From an uncultured Lachnospiraceae bacterium (GTDB lineage Bacteria > Bacillota > Clostridia > Lachnospirales > Lachnospiraceae): DNA of 64,000 nt. Made by a program: the position numbers and the translations under genes. The notes below the pieces were generated by a model that was not told where the DNA came from, did no database searches, and saw nothing but the letters and a program-made list of their open reading frames with translations. The stretch is taken from contig CANQNN010000008.1 in NCBI GenBank assembly GCA_947625205.1, forward strand, positions 32,890 through 96,889, written 5' to 3'. Positions 1 through 13,101 of this stretch are shown here, piece by piece (within the stretch, counting starts at the first letter, position 1; each line of letters opens with the position of its first letter).

Positions 1-828
1 GAAGCGGTGGCTGCGGCGAAGAAGCGCAATATCGCCGAGGCGATCCTGGTAGGCGATGCAGACAAAATAGCGGAAGTGGCAAAGGCTGACAACGTTGATA
101 TAAGCGGCTTTGAGATCATTGACGAGAAGGACAATTACACGGCGGCCCTCAAGGCGGTGGAGCTGGTGCATACCGGCAAAGCGGACATGTACATGAAGGG
201 CCTGATCGATACCAAATCTTTCTTAAAGAGCGTGCTGGATAAAGAAGTGGGACTTAGGACCGGCAAGACATTGTCCCATGTATGCGTGTTTGAAGTCAAG
301 GGCATCGATCATCTGCTGTTCTTATCCGATGTGGCGTTCATGACATATCCTACGCTGGAGGACAAGGTACATATTATTGAAAACACCGTAGAGATCTGCC
401 ATGCCTGCGGCATCCCGAATCCCAAGGTAGCGCCCCTTGCCGCCGTTGAGGTAGTCAATCCCAAGATGCCCGTCACCGTAGAGGCGGACGAGCTGACCAA
501 AATGTGTGCGGAAGGGAAAATCACAGGCTGCGTGATAGACGGCCCTCTTTCCTTAGATCTTGCCATCGACCCGGAAGCGGCCAGGCACAAGGGCGCGGAA
601 GGACGTAAGATCGTGGGAGATGCAGATGTGCTCCTGTTCCCCGATATCCATGCTGGCAATCTGGTCTATAAGTGTCTCGTGCACACCGCGCAGGTGAAGA
701 ACGGCAACATTCTGACAGGCACCAAGGCGCCTGTGATCCTGACGTCCCGTTCCGATGATTTCGAGACGAAGGTAAATTCCATCGCGCTGGGCGCGGTCGT
801 TGCGGAGAGCATGAAGCAGATGCAGTAG
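1..828 (+). CDS. ptb: Phosphate butyryltransferase, 5' end outside window
   Basis: Transfers the butyryl group of butyryl-CoA to phosphate, giving butyryl-phosphate for the kinase encoded directly downstream. The reading frame is open to base 1, and the visible part begins at the segment that in this family follows the first 20-30 residues (AEAILVGDADKIAEVA), so the true start lies upstream. The GTG at position 7 is probably internal. The C-terminal part is complete and typical of the phosphate acetyl/butyryl transferase fold (GKADMYMKGLIDTKSF; LLFPDIHAGNLVYKCL). It ends 28 bp before buk, which implies one transcript. Sure of family; butyryl rather than acetyl specificity rests on the buk neighbour and overall resemblance. 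Confidence 0.92.
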   Translation, partial: EAVAAAKKRNIAEAILVGDADKIAEVAKADNVDISGFEIIDEKDNYTAALKAVELVHTGKADMYMKGLIDTKSFLKSVLDKEVGLRTGKTLSHVCVFEVKGIDHLLFLSDVAFMTYPTLEDKVHIIENTVEICHACGIPNPKVAPLAAVEVVNPKMPVTVEADELTKMCAEGKITGCVIDGPLSLDLAIDPEAARHKGAEGRKIVGDADVLLFPDIHAGNLVYKCLVHTAQVKNGNILTGTKAPVILTSRSDDFETKVNSIALGAVVAESMKQMQ

Positions 829-856
829 AAATATAACAAAGAAAGGCGGTTAAAAA

Positions 857-1924
857 ATGTCTGTAAAAAGTTTGATCATCAATCCCGGTTCCACCTCCAC
901 CAAAATCGGCGTATTTGAGGATGAGAACCTGTTATTCGAGGAAACGCTGCGCCATTCCACGGAGGAGATCGGCCGATACGCTTCCATCGTGGACCAGAAG
1001 GATTTCCGTAAGGAGATCATTATCAATCTGTTAAAAGAGAAAAACTTCGACATCAATTCCCTCAACATGGTTGTGGGACGCGGCGGCATGTTAAAGCCCA
1101 TTCCCGGAGGCACTTATGAAGTCAGCGACGAGCTGCTTCACGATTTAAAGATCGGCAAGCAGGGACAGCACGCATCCAACCTGGGCGGCATTCTCGCCAG
1201 AGAGATCGCAGATTCCATCGGCGTTCCCTCCTACATCGTAGACCCCGTAGTAGTGGACGAATTAGAGCCGGTTTCCCGTTATTCCGGTGTGCCCGAGCTT
1301 CCCAGAACCAGCGTATTCCATGCGCTGAACCAGAAAGCGGTGGCTAAACGCTACGCCAAGGAAAACAGTAAAGATTATACGGCATTAAATCTGATCGTTG
1401 TGCACATGGGCGGCGGCGTATCCGTAGGCGCACACAGAAAAGGTAAAGTCGTGGACGTCTTCAATGCATTGGACGGCGACGGCGCATTCTCCCCTGAGAG
1501 AGCCGGCGCAGTTCCCAGTGGCGCACTGGTCAAAATGTGCTTCTCCGGACAGTACACCGAGAAGGAGGTCTACAAGAAGCTTGTCGGCGGCGGCGGCTTT
1601 AACGCTTACTGCGGCACCAACGATATGCGTGACGTGGCTAAACTGGTAGACGGCGGAGATGCCAGAGCGGCAGAGATCCGCGACGCTTTCATCCGGCAAG
1701 TAGCCAAGGATATCGGATCAATGGCATGTGTGCTGGAAGGCAAGGTAGACCAGATCATCGTGACCGGCGGCATCGCTTATGACAAATATGTGGTGAACGG
1801 CTTGAAAACACAAGCAGGCTGGATCGCACCCATGACCGTTTATCCCGGCGAGGACGAACTGCTTGCTCTGGTACAGGGCGGCCTTCGCGTATTAAACGGC
1901 GAAGAAAAGGCGATGGTATACTAG
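857..1924 (+). CDS. buk: Butyrate kinase
   Basis: Acetokinase-family enzyme that converts butyryl-phosphate plus ADP to butyrate plus ATP, the energy-yielding last step of butyrate fermentation. 355 residues, the usual length. The N-terminal phosphate-binding motif is clear ([14 protein letters not shown]), followed by the conserved [16 protein letters not shown] and VTGGIAYD motifs of the ASKHA fold. The start is supported by a purine-rich site (GAAAGGCGG) upstream of the ATG. It forms an operon with ptb and is followed by a strong intrinsic terminator. Confidence 0.96.
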   Translation: MSVKSLIINPGSTSTKIGVFEDENLLFEETLRHSTEEIGRYASIVDQKDFRKEIIINLLKEKNFDINSLNMVVGRGGMLKPIPGGTYEVSDELLHDLKIGKQGQHASNLGGILAREIADSIGVPSYIVDPVVVDELEPVSRYSGVPELPRTSVFHALNQKAVAKRYAKENSKDYTALNLIVVHMGGGVSVGAHRKGKVVDVFNALDGDGAFSPERAGAVPSGALVKMCFSGQYTEKEVYKKLVGGGGFNAYCGTNDMRDVAKLVDGGDARAAEIRDAFIRQVAKDIGSMACVLEGKVDQIIVTGGIAYDKYVVNGLKTQAGWIAPMTVYPGEDELLALVQGGLRVLNGEEKAMVY

Positions 1925-1937
1925 AAAGCATTTTCAG

Positions 1938-1974
1938 AAGGGCGGCACGGCTTATGCCATGCCGCCCTTTTCTT
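1938..1974 (+). terminator. Intrinsic terminator of ptb-buk
   Basis: A GC-rich inverted repeat (AAGGGCGGCA ... TGCCGCCCTT) with a short inner GGC/GCC stem is followed by a T-rich tail. It sits 13 bp after the buk stop. The convergent AICAR transformylase gene ends 25 bp further on, so it may also act on transcripts from that side. Confidence 0.85.
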
Positions 1975-1998
1975 TAGGCATCAGCGTTTTTGTCACCC

Positions 1999-3180
1999 TT
2001 AATGATGGAACAGCCTGATTCCCGTAAAGCACATAGTCATACCGTATTTATTGCAAGTCTCAATAACGTTATCGTCTCGGACCGAACCGCCCGGCTGCGC
2101 CACGTATCTGACGCCGCTTCTGTGTGCGCGCTCAATATTATCACCGAAGGGGAAGAAAGCATCGGACCCCAGCGCCACATCCTGCATCTGGTCCAGCCAT
2201 GCCCGCTTTTCCTGCGCGGTAAACACTTCCGGCTTGACCTTGAAGGTCTTCTGCCACACCCCTTCAGCGAGAACATCCATATAATCCTCGCCGATATAAA
2301 GATCGATGGCATTATCCCTGTCCGCTCTGCCGATGCCGTCCAAAAACTGTAGTCCCAGCACCTGCGGGGACTGCCGCAGAAACCAGTTGTCCGCCTTGGA
2401 TCCTGCCAGTCTCGTACAGTGGATACGGGACTGCTGCCCCGCGCCAATGCCGATGGCCTGACCGCCCTTTACATAGCAGACGGAATTGGACTGTGTATAT
2501 TTTAAAGTGATCATGGCAATGGTCAGATCGATTCTTGCCCGGTCGGGCAGATCCTTACTTTCCGTCACGATATTGTCGAAGAATGCGCCATCGATCTTTA
2601 ATTCATTTCTGCCCTGCTCAAAGGTAACGCCGTATACCTGCTTTGCCTCAATGGGCGCGGGCACATAATCCTCATCGATCTCGATCACATTATACGCGCC
2701 CTTCTTCTTGGCCTTCAGGATCTCCAATGCTTCCGGCTCATAGCCCGGCGCGATCACGCCGTCGGAAACTTCTCTTTTGATGATCTTCGCCGTCGCTGCA
2801 TCGCACACATCGGACAGCGAGATAAAATCTCCGAAAGAGCTCATCCGGTCCGCGCCCCTGGCTCTCGCATAAGCGCTGGCAAGAGGCGTGAACTCCATGT
2901 CCATATCGTCCACCCAGTAGATCTTTCTCTCTACATCGGTAAGCGGCAGCCCTACCGCTGCGCCCGCAGGCGACACATGCTTGAAAGACGTCGCTGCCGG
3001 AAGACCCGTGGCCTGTTTTAATTCCTTTACAAGCTGCCAGCCGTTAAACGCATCCAGAAAATTGATGTAACCCGGTCTTCCGTTTAACACCTTGACCGGA
3101 AGCTTACTTCCATCCGCCATATAGATACGGGACGGCTTCTGATTCGGGTTGCACCCGTATTTTAATTCCAATTCGTTCAT
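1999..3180 (-). CDS. AICAR transformylase, single-domain PurH-like
   Basis: Transfers a formyl group from 10-formyl-THF to AICAR to give FAICAR, the penultimate step of IMP synthesis. The 393-residue protein contains only the transformylase part of PurH: the catalytic Lys-His pair lies in SFKHVSPAGAAVG and the nucleotide-binding stretch in VKGGQAIGIGAGQQSR. The N-terminal MGS-like IMP cyclohydrolase domain of bifunctional PurH is absent, and its role is presumably taken by the next gene upstream. ATG at 3180 is chosen because GGAGG lies six bases before it; an ATG at 3192 overlaps that site. Confidence 0.9.
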   Translation of the reverse strand: MNELELKYGCNPNQKPSRIYMADGSKLPVKVLNGRPGYINFLDAFNGWQLVKELKQATGLPAATSFKHVSPAGAAVGLPLTDVERKIYWVDDMDMEFTPLASAYARARGADRMSSFGDFISLSDVCDAATAKIIKREVSDGVIAPGYEPEALEILKAKKKGAYNVIEIDEDYVPAPIEAKQVYGVTFEQGRNELKIDGAFFDNIVTESKDLPDRARIDLTIAMITLKYTQSNSVCYVKGGQAIGIGAGQQSRIHCTRLAGSKADNWFLRQSPQVLGLQFLDGIGRADRDNAIDLYIGEDYMDVLAEGVWQKTFKVKPEVFTAQEKRAWLDQMQDVALGSDAFFPFGDNIERAHRSGVRYVAQPGGSVRDDNVIETCNKYGMTMCFTGIRLFHH

Positions 3181-3210
3181 GATCTCCTCCATGTTTTTTG
3201 TTTCGCAACG

Positions 3211-3264
3211 CGAAAATACGTTTTCCAAGGAGCGGAAGCGTGGCGACACGGAAACGTATTTTCG
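3211..3264. repeat. Long-loop inverted repeat between the two purine genes
   Basis: The left arm CGAAAATACGTTTTCC and the right arm GGAAACGTATTTTCG are reverse complements apart from one extra base, separated by about 23 bp containing AGCGGAAGCGTGGCGACAC. It lies in the 110 bp gap between the cyclohydrolase and transformylase genes. There is no T-tract, so it is not a classical terminator. It may be one of the palindromic repeat elements seen elsewhere in this window, or an RNA processing or stability element. Confidence 0.6.
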
Positions 3265-3290
3265 TGCCCCTACACTATTCTCCTAACCCC

Positions 3291-4004
3291 TTACTGATTC
3301 TTATTCACGATCCTCGTCTCATACTTCCCGCTTGCGATCTCGATATACCGCACGAACAGCGACACCTTGTTCTCCGCATTCAGATTCTCCCAGACCGCCT
3401 TTGTGAAAGTATCGATGTCTCCCTCGATCACCACCGGCGTAGGCTCACCTTCAAAGCTGGGAAGGGGATTGCCGTCTCCGGTATATGTATGAATGAAACG
3501 CCCCTCTCCCGCAGCCGGATTCTCATAGGCAAACGTATAGCGGTTGCAGGAAGACGGATCGCCGTTGTTGCTCTTTAAAATAGACATTGCGAAATTATAC
3601 CCGCCGTTCTCTATATGCATGATACCGGAAATACGGGGCGTATAGTTGGGCGCGTCAGGCTCGAACTTTCTGGTACGCAGAGCCTGTTCAAAGGTCTGCT
3701 GCCTGTCCATCAAATCATAGATCGTATCGGTCTGGTCGCCGTTCGTCACAATCGTCTTGTTGCCGAGCACCCTGACAGGCGTATAGATAACAAGACTCGG
3801 ATCTTCCAGCTTCGCGGCATCGAACGCCTGTGTACGGATACCCTCGCCGTCCTCCACAAAGATACGGTTTCTGCTGTTAGCGCTCCTGCCCATGATAAAG
3901 TAGGCGACTACCGCATGTTTTGCATCCGCCGACCGGCCGATCACGATCCCTCTGCCGGGATAAACATTTCCTGCAAGTTCCTGTGCCAAAGATTTTTTCT
4001 CCAT
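3291..4004 (-). CDS. purO: IMP cyclohydrolase, PurO-like
   Basis: Closes FAICAR to IMP, the last step of purine synthesis. At 237 residues it resembles the archaeal-type IMP cyclohydrolase family: an N-terminal nucleophile-hydrolase-like start (GNVYPGRGIVIGRSADAKHAVVA), RSANSRNR, a central NGDQTDTIYD and a PNYTPRISGI segment. It precedes the transformylase gene on the same strand, which strengthens the assignment because that protein lacks its own cyclohydrolase domain. The start at 4004 is preceded by GGAGGAAAAAAC. Family fairly sure; activity inferred from family and context. Confidence 0.82.
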   Translation of the reverse strand: MEKKSLAQELAGNVYPGRGIVIGRSADAKHAVVAYFIMGRSANSRNRIFVEDGEGIRTQAFDAAKLEDPSLVIYTPVRVLGNKTIVTNGDQTDTIYDLMDRQQTFEQALRTRKFEPDAPNYTPRISGIMHIENGGYNFAMSILKSNNGDPSSCNRYTFAYENPAAGEGRFIHTYTGDGNPLPSFEGEPTPVVIEGDIDTFTKAVWENLNAENKVSLFVRYIEIASGKYETRIVNKNQ

Positions 4005-4021
4005 GTTTTTTCCTCCGTTCA

Positions 4022-8709
<4,688 letters not shown>

Positions 8710-8892
8710 ATCAGATACCTCCGAAGGTTATTATACGCATATGCCGCCAGATACCGCGCGGCAGACTCCCATGAAAATATAGGAATATCATATAACAAAA
8801 AGGGGAAAGTTTCAAGGGATGGTTATTTTTATTTCTTCTTTCTGAAAAATTTTTCTTTATGAAAAATTAACAGAATGTTTCTCTGCGCTGTA

Positions 8893-8921
8893 TTGACAAT
8901 ATTTTTTACTGTAAGTATGAT
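8893..8921 (+). promoter_or_regulatory. Sigma-A-type promoter
   Basis: TTGACA and TATGAT are separated by 17 bp, 52 bp upstream of the start of the membrane-anchored protein at 8974. Confidence 0.75.
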
Positions 8922-8973
8922 TGATAAAGGTACGGCACGGGCTACCGCGCAATGACCGGACAGGGGTATAAAC

Positions 8974-9789
8974 ATGTCAGTTTCGAGCGAGATCAGAGAA
9001 GAACAGAAGAAAGCGTTAAGCACCATGACCACGAAAGAAAAGTGGGCGTATTTCTGGGATTACTATAAAATACACGTCTTTGTCGCAGTCATTGTCGTTG
9101 TGCTGATCATCAGTTTTGTCAAACAATATCTGGAATACAAGGAGCCCGGTTTCTACGCCGTACTGCTCAACGCCGGCACGACGGAAAACAACGTCGGGCT
9201 GTCCGACATCTGGCAGGAAGATTTTCAGGAGTTTGCGCAGATCGACCCTGAGGAATATGAGGTATACATCGATACCGACATGGACATGTCAGACGACGGT
9301 ATGAACGCACAGTACGCCATCGCAAACCGGCAGCGCCTGATCGCCATGCTGCAGACAGGCGATATCAGCGCCATTATCGCAGATACCGAAAACTTTGAGT
9401 CTTACGCCCGCAACGGGTATTTCTATGACATGGAAACGCTTCTGACAGCGGAGGAACTTGAAAAATACAGACCCTATTTCTATTATACAGACGCCGCCGC
9501 TTTCGAGGATGAGGAAGCGGATACTGCTGCCGACATGACGGCACAGCCGGATCCCGCCACGCTGACGATCGACCACCGCGATCCTTCTTCTATGGAGAAG
9601 CCCGTTGTCGCAGGTCTGATCCTCACCAGAGACAACAAAATCGCCGACGCAGGTTACTACAACTACCTGTCGGAAGCCGCTCTCACCTATCAGGGTTATC
9701 CCTCGGAAGTCATATGCGGGATCCCCGTTACAAACGAAAACCCCGCACTGGTAATACAATTTATCAAATTTCTTGAGCTTGGAGACTAG
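8974..9789 (+). CDS. Single-span membrane protein with extracytoplasmic domain
   Basis: 271 residues of unknown function. A short cytoplasmic N-terminus (TTKEKWAYFWDYYKIH) is followed by one transmembrane helix at about residues 34-52 (VFVAVIVVVLIISF) and an acidic outer domain of about 215 residues. The stretch on reading single-residue decisions (ANRQRLIAMLQTGDISAIIAD) recalls the substrate-binding protein fold, but the match is too weak to name. It has its own promoter, and its 3' end overlaps gatB by four bases on the opposite strand. Confidence 0.75.
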   Translation: MSVSSEIREEQKKALSTMTTKEKWAYFWDYYKIHVFVAVIVVVLIISFVKQYLEYKEPGFYAVLLNAGTTENNVGLSDIWQEDFQEFAQIDPEEYEVYIDTDMDMSDDGMNAQYAIANRQRLIAMLQTGDISAIIADTENFESYARNGYFYDMETLLTAEELEKYRPYFYYTDAAAFEDEEADTAADMTAQPDPATLTIDHRDPSSMEKPVVAGLILTRDNKIADAGYYNYLSEAALTYQGYPSEVICGIPVTNENPALVIQFIKFLELGD

Positions 9790-11219
9790 AGAAGCTCCTT
9801 TAAAAGCCGGTTGACCATAGCGGGATCCGCTTTTCCTTTCATGGCCTTCATGGTCTGCCCGACAAGGAATCCGACCGCTTTTTCTTTGCCGTTATGGTAA
9901 TCCTCCACAGACTGCGGATTCGCAGCGATCACTTCCTCCACGGTTTTCTTCAGCGCGCCTTCATCATTGACGGTCTTCAGGCCCTTTTCCTCCACATACT
10001 GTTCCGGATCGACATTCGTATCAAACATCACCTCAAATACTTCCTTCGCCACGGAGCTGTTGATTGCCCTGGAATCCGTAAGAGCTATCAGCTTAGCAAG
10101 ATTTTCCGGTGAAAAACGCAGGTCCTCCACCTCTACCTCTTTTTCCTTCATAAGACGAAGCGTTTCTCCCATCAGCCAGTTGGAAACCTTCTTGGGCTGT
10201 CTGCAGATCGCCATCGTCTCCTCAAAGAGATCCGCCATGCGCTTCGAGCCTGTGATGATCTCAATGTCGTAATCGGGAATATCATATTCTTCCTTATAGC
10301 GCTTCATTTTCTCGCTCCGGAACTCCGGCTGTCTGGACCTGATATCCGCAAGCATCTCATCACTCACCACAATGGGCACCAGATCGGGATCCGGGAAATA
10401 ACGATAATCCTGCGCATCCTCCTTGCTTCTCATAGCATAGGATTCGCCCCTGGTATCGTCCCATCTTCTCGTCTCCTGAATAACCTTTTCCCCCGACTCG
10501 ATCAGGTCTGTCTGGCGTTCCGTCTCGCCCGCGATCGCTCGGGAAATCGCCTTGAAGGAATTTAGATTCTTCATCTCAGTTCTGGTGCCAAATTCCCTGG
10601 CGCCCACCTCGCGCACAGACAGATTGACGTCAGCACGCATAGAGCCTTCCTGCAGTTTACAATCGGAGGCCCCCAGATACTGAATGATCAGACGAAGCTT
10701 TTCCAGATACGCTATCACTTCTTCCGCGCTTCGCATATCGGGTTCGGAAACGATCTCGATAAGCGGTACACCGGAACGGTTATAATCTACAAGCGAGCAG
10801 TCTTCCCATTCGTCATGGATCAGCTTACCCGCATCCTCTTCCATATGGATCTCGTGAATGCCAACGGACTTTACGCCGCCGTCTTTCGTTTCGATCTCTA
10901 CACTCCCGTTTCTGCAGATGGGCAGATACAGCTGTGATATCTGATAATTCTGCGGATTGTCCGGATAAAAATAATTCTTCCTGTCAAACTTGGCGTAGCG
11001 CGTGATATCGCAGTTAGTTGCCAGTCCTACCGCAATGGCATATTCCAAAACCTGTTTATTGAGCACAGGAAGAGAGCCCGGCATACCGGTACATACCGGA
11101 CAGGTCTGTGTATTGGGTCCGGCGCCAAAAGCCGTGGAGCATCCGCAGAAAATCTTTGTTTTGGTGGCAAGCTCCACATGCACCTCCAGACCTATGACTG
11201 TCTCATATTCTTTAGCCAT
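9786..11219 (-). CDS. gatB: Asp/Glu-tRNA(Asn/Gln) amidotransferase subunit B
   Basis: Kinase and tRNA-binding subunit of the GatCAB complex, which phosphorylates and amidates Asp-tRNA(Asn) or Glu-tRNA(Gln). 477 residues, full length. The N-terminal signature YETVIGLEVHVELATKTKIF, zinc-site cysteines in FCGCSTAF and TCPVC, the cradle motif RADVNLSVR and the C-terminal YqeY-like tail (VGQTMKAMKGKADPAMVNRLLKELL) are all present. The ATG directly follows the gatA stop. Last gene of the aspS-gatC-gatA-gatB operon. Confidence 0.97.
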   Translation of the reverse strand: MAKEYETVIGLEVHVELATKTKIFCGCSTAFGAGPNTQTCPVCTGMPGSLPVLNKQVLEYAIAVGLATNCDITRYAKFDRKNYFYPDNPQNYQISQLYLPICRNGSVEIETKDGGVKSVGIHEIHMEEDAGKLIHDEWEDCSLVDYNRSGVPLIEIVSEPDMRSAEEVIAYLEKLRLIIQYLGASDCKLQEGSMRADVNLSVREVGAREFGTRTEMKNLNSFKAISRAIAGETERQTDLIESGEKVIQETRRWDDTRGESYAMRSKEDAQDYRYFPDPDLVPIVVSDEMLADIRSRQPEFRSEKMKRYKEEYDIPDYDIEIITGSKRMADLFEETMAICRQPKKVSNWLMGETLRLMKEKEVEVEDLRFSPENLAKLIALTDSRAINSSVAKEVFEVMFDTNVDPEQYVEEKGLKTVNDEGALKKTVEEVIAANPQSVEDYHNGKEKAVGFLVGQTMKAMKGKADPAMVNRLLKELL

Positions 11220-12686
11220 TTATCCGACCTCCTTTACTGCCATAGGGAACGGGCCTCTTATTTGCTCATAAGTATACGCCGTCTGTATCAGTCTCTTCTC
11301 CTGAAAACAGTCTCCGATCAGCTGCAGCCCTATGGGAAGGCCGTTCTTATCCGCGCCGCACGGAAGACTGATTGCCGGAAGACCCGCCAGATTTACCGCT
11401 ATTGTATAGATGTCGCCCAGATACATTTTAATGGGATCCGCCAGGCTGGAACCCAGCTTCGGCGCCGTAGTGGGCGCTACCGGCCCTAAGATCACGTCAT
11501 ATTTGGAAAAAGCATCGTCAAACGCCTTCTTGATCAGCGCCTTAACACGCAGCGCCTTCAGATAATATGCATCGTAATATCCCGAGCTGAGCACAAAGGA
11601 GCCGAGCATGATACGCCGCTTTACCTCCTGTCCGAATCCCTCCGAACGCGTTTTCTTATACATGTTGTGAAGACCCGCATAATCTTCTGTGCGGTAGCCG
11701 TATTTAATACCGTCGAAACGCTCCAGGTTGGAGCTTGCCTCTGCCGCCGCGATCGTGTAGTAAGCGGGGATCGCATACTCTGTCAGGCTTAAGTCAAACT
11801 GCTCCACAACAGCGCCCTTCTTTTCCAGCCCGTCCGCAGCCTTCAGCACGGCATCCTTCACTTCCCCGTCCAGGCCGTCCCCGAAATAATCGCGCGGGAT
11901 CCCGATGCGCATTCCCTGCACATCATCCTTGAGCGCAGACATAAAATCAGTGTCATGACGCTCTATGGAAGTGGAATCCTTGACGTCATAGGACGCGATC
12001 GCTTCAAGCACCGCGGCGCAGTCCGTAACATCCCTGGTCAGCGGTCCGATCTGATCGAGCGAAGAACCGTAGGCGATGAGGCCGTAACGGGAAACCGTAC
12101 CGTATGTGGGCTTCATCCCCACTGTTCCGCAATAGGATGCGGGCTGTCTGATAGAGCCGCCGGTATCGGAACCCAGCGCATAAAAGCACTCATTTGCCGC
12201 CACCGCCGCCGCGGAACCCCCCGATGAACCTCCCGGCACATGATCCGTATTCCAGGGATTTTTCGTCACGCCGTATGCGGAAGTCTCCGTAGTGGACCCC
12301 ATAGCAAACTCATCCATATTGGTCTTTCCCAGGATCACCGCCCCGGCTCTCTGCAGATTAAGCACCGCTTCCGCAGTGTACATGGGAACAAAGTTACCCA
12401 GGATCTTAGAGGAACATGTGGTAAGCATTCCCTCCGTACACATATTGTCCTTGATCGCCACAGGAACGCCCGCAAGCGGTCCGTCAAGCTCTCCCGCCTC
12501 GATCTTGGACTGCACTTCTTTTGCCTGTGCCAAGGTCTTCTCCCGGTCCACCGTCACATAGCAGTTATACGTCTTATCCAGTTTTTCTATACGGTCAAGC
12601 ATGGCTTCGGCCGCCTCCACAGAGGTTGTCGTTCCCGCTCTGATCGCTGCCGCAAGCTCCACTGCCGTCATATCCGTGATACTCAT
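11220..12686 (-). CDS. gatA: Asp/Glu-tRNA(Asn/Gln) amidotransferase subunit A
   Basis: Glutaminase subunit of GatCAB that supplies ammonia for transamidation. An amidase-signature enzyme of 488 residues with the catalytic Lys in VAIKDNM, the GSSGGSAAAVAA loop and the DTGGSIRQPASYCG segment that carries the Ser-cisSer-Lys triad. The start at 12686 (MSITDMTAVELAAAI) matches the family; the upstream open frame to 12812 is not conserved in character. gatC lies 73 bp upstream and gatB follows without a gap. Confidence 0.97.
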   Translation of the reverse strand: MSITDMTAVELAAAIRAGTTTSVEAAEAMLDRIEKLDKTYNCYVTVDREKTLAQAKEVQSKIEAGELDGPLAGVPVAIKDNMCTEGMLTTCSSKILGNFVPMYTAEAVLNLQRAGAVILGKTNMDEFAMGSTTETSAYGVTKNPWNTDHVPGGSSGGSAAAVAANECFYALGSDTGGSIRQPASYCGTVGMKPTYGTVSRYGLIAYGSSLDQIGPLTRDVTDCAAVLEAIASYDVKDSTSIERHDTDFMSALKDDVQGMRIGIPRDYFGDGLDGEVKDAVLKAADGLEKKGAVVEQFDLSLTEYAIPAYYTIAAAEASSNLERFDGIKYGYRTEDYAGLHNMYKKTRSEGFGQEVKRRIMLGSFVLSSGYYDAYYLKALRVKALIKKAFDDAFSKYDVILGPVAPTTAPKLGSSLADPIKMYLGDIYTIAVNLAGLPAISLPCGADKNGLPIGLQLIGDCFQEKRLIQTAYTYEQIRGPFPMAVKEVG

Positions 12687-12759
12687 ACCGATTCTCCTTT
12701 TGGGTTCCGGAAACCCCGTCTTATGCCAAAGACCTTTACCGTACTGACCGAAGCAGCCT

Positions 12760-13053
12760 TTAGTCAAAAGTCTTCGGGACCATAAACATTCCGTCTTTCT
12801 GTTCCGGCGCATTGGAAAGCAGCCGTTCTCTCATATCTCCGTTTGTCACTACATCCTCGCGGAACACATTCTGTACGGGAAAAACATGGGACATGGGTTC
12901 GACTCCCGTCGTGTCCAGTTCCCCGAGCTTGTCGATATAATCAAGCATCCTTCCCATATCGGACTTGGCCTGCTCTTTCTCTTCGTCAGACAGCTCCAGC
13001 TTCGCCAGAATGCCTACATATTCAATTGTCTCATCACTGATGATATTTGCCAT
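12760..13053 (-). CDS. gatC: Asp/Glu-tRNA(Asn/Gln) amidotransferase subunit C
   Basis: Small 97-residue subunit that wraps around GatA and stabilises its contact with GatB. The pattern is typical: [38 protein letters not shown] and a C-terminal [11 protein letters not shown]. It follows aspS by 48 bp, which fits a four-gene operon dedicated to charging tRNA(Asn) and possibly tRNA(Gln). Confidence 0.95.
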   Translation of the reverse strand: MANIISDETIEYVGILAKLELSDEEKEQAKSDMGRMLDYIDKLGELDTTGVEPMSHVFPVQNVFREDVVTNGDMRERLLSNAPEQKDGMFMVPKTFD

Positions 13054-13101
13054 GATCTGTTATCCTTTTATCTTCTACTATACTGAACTGTTATACCGTT
13101 T

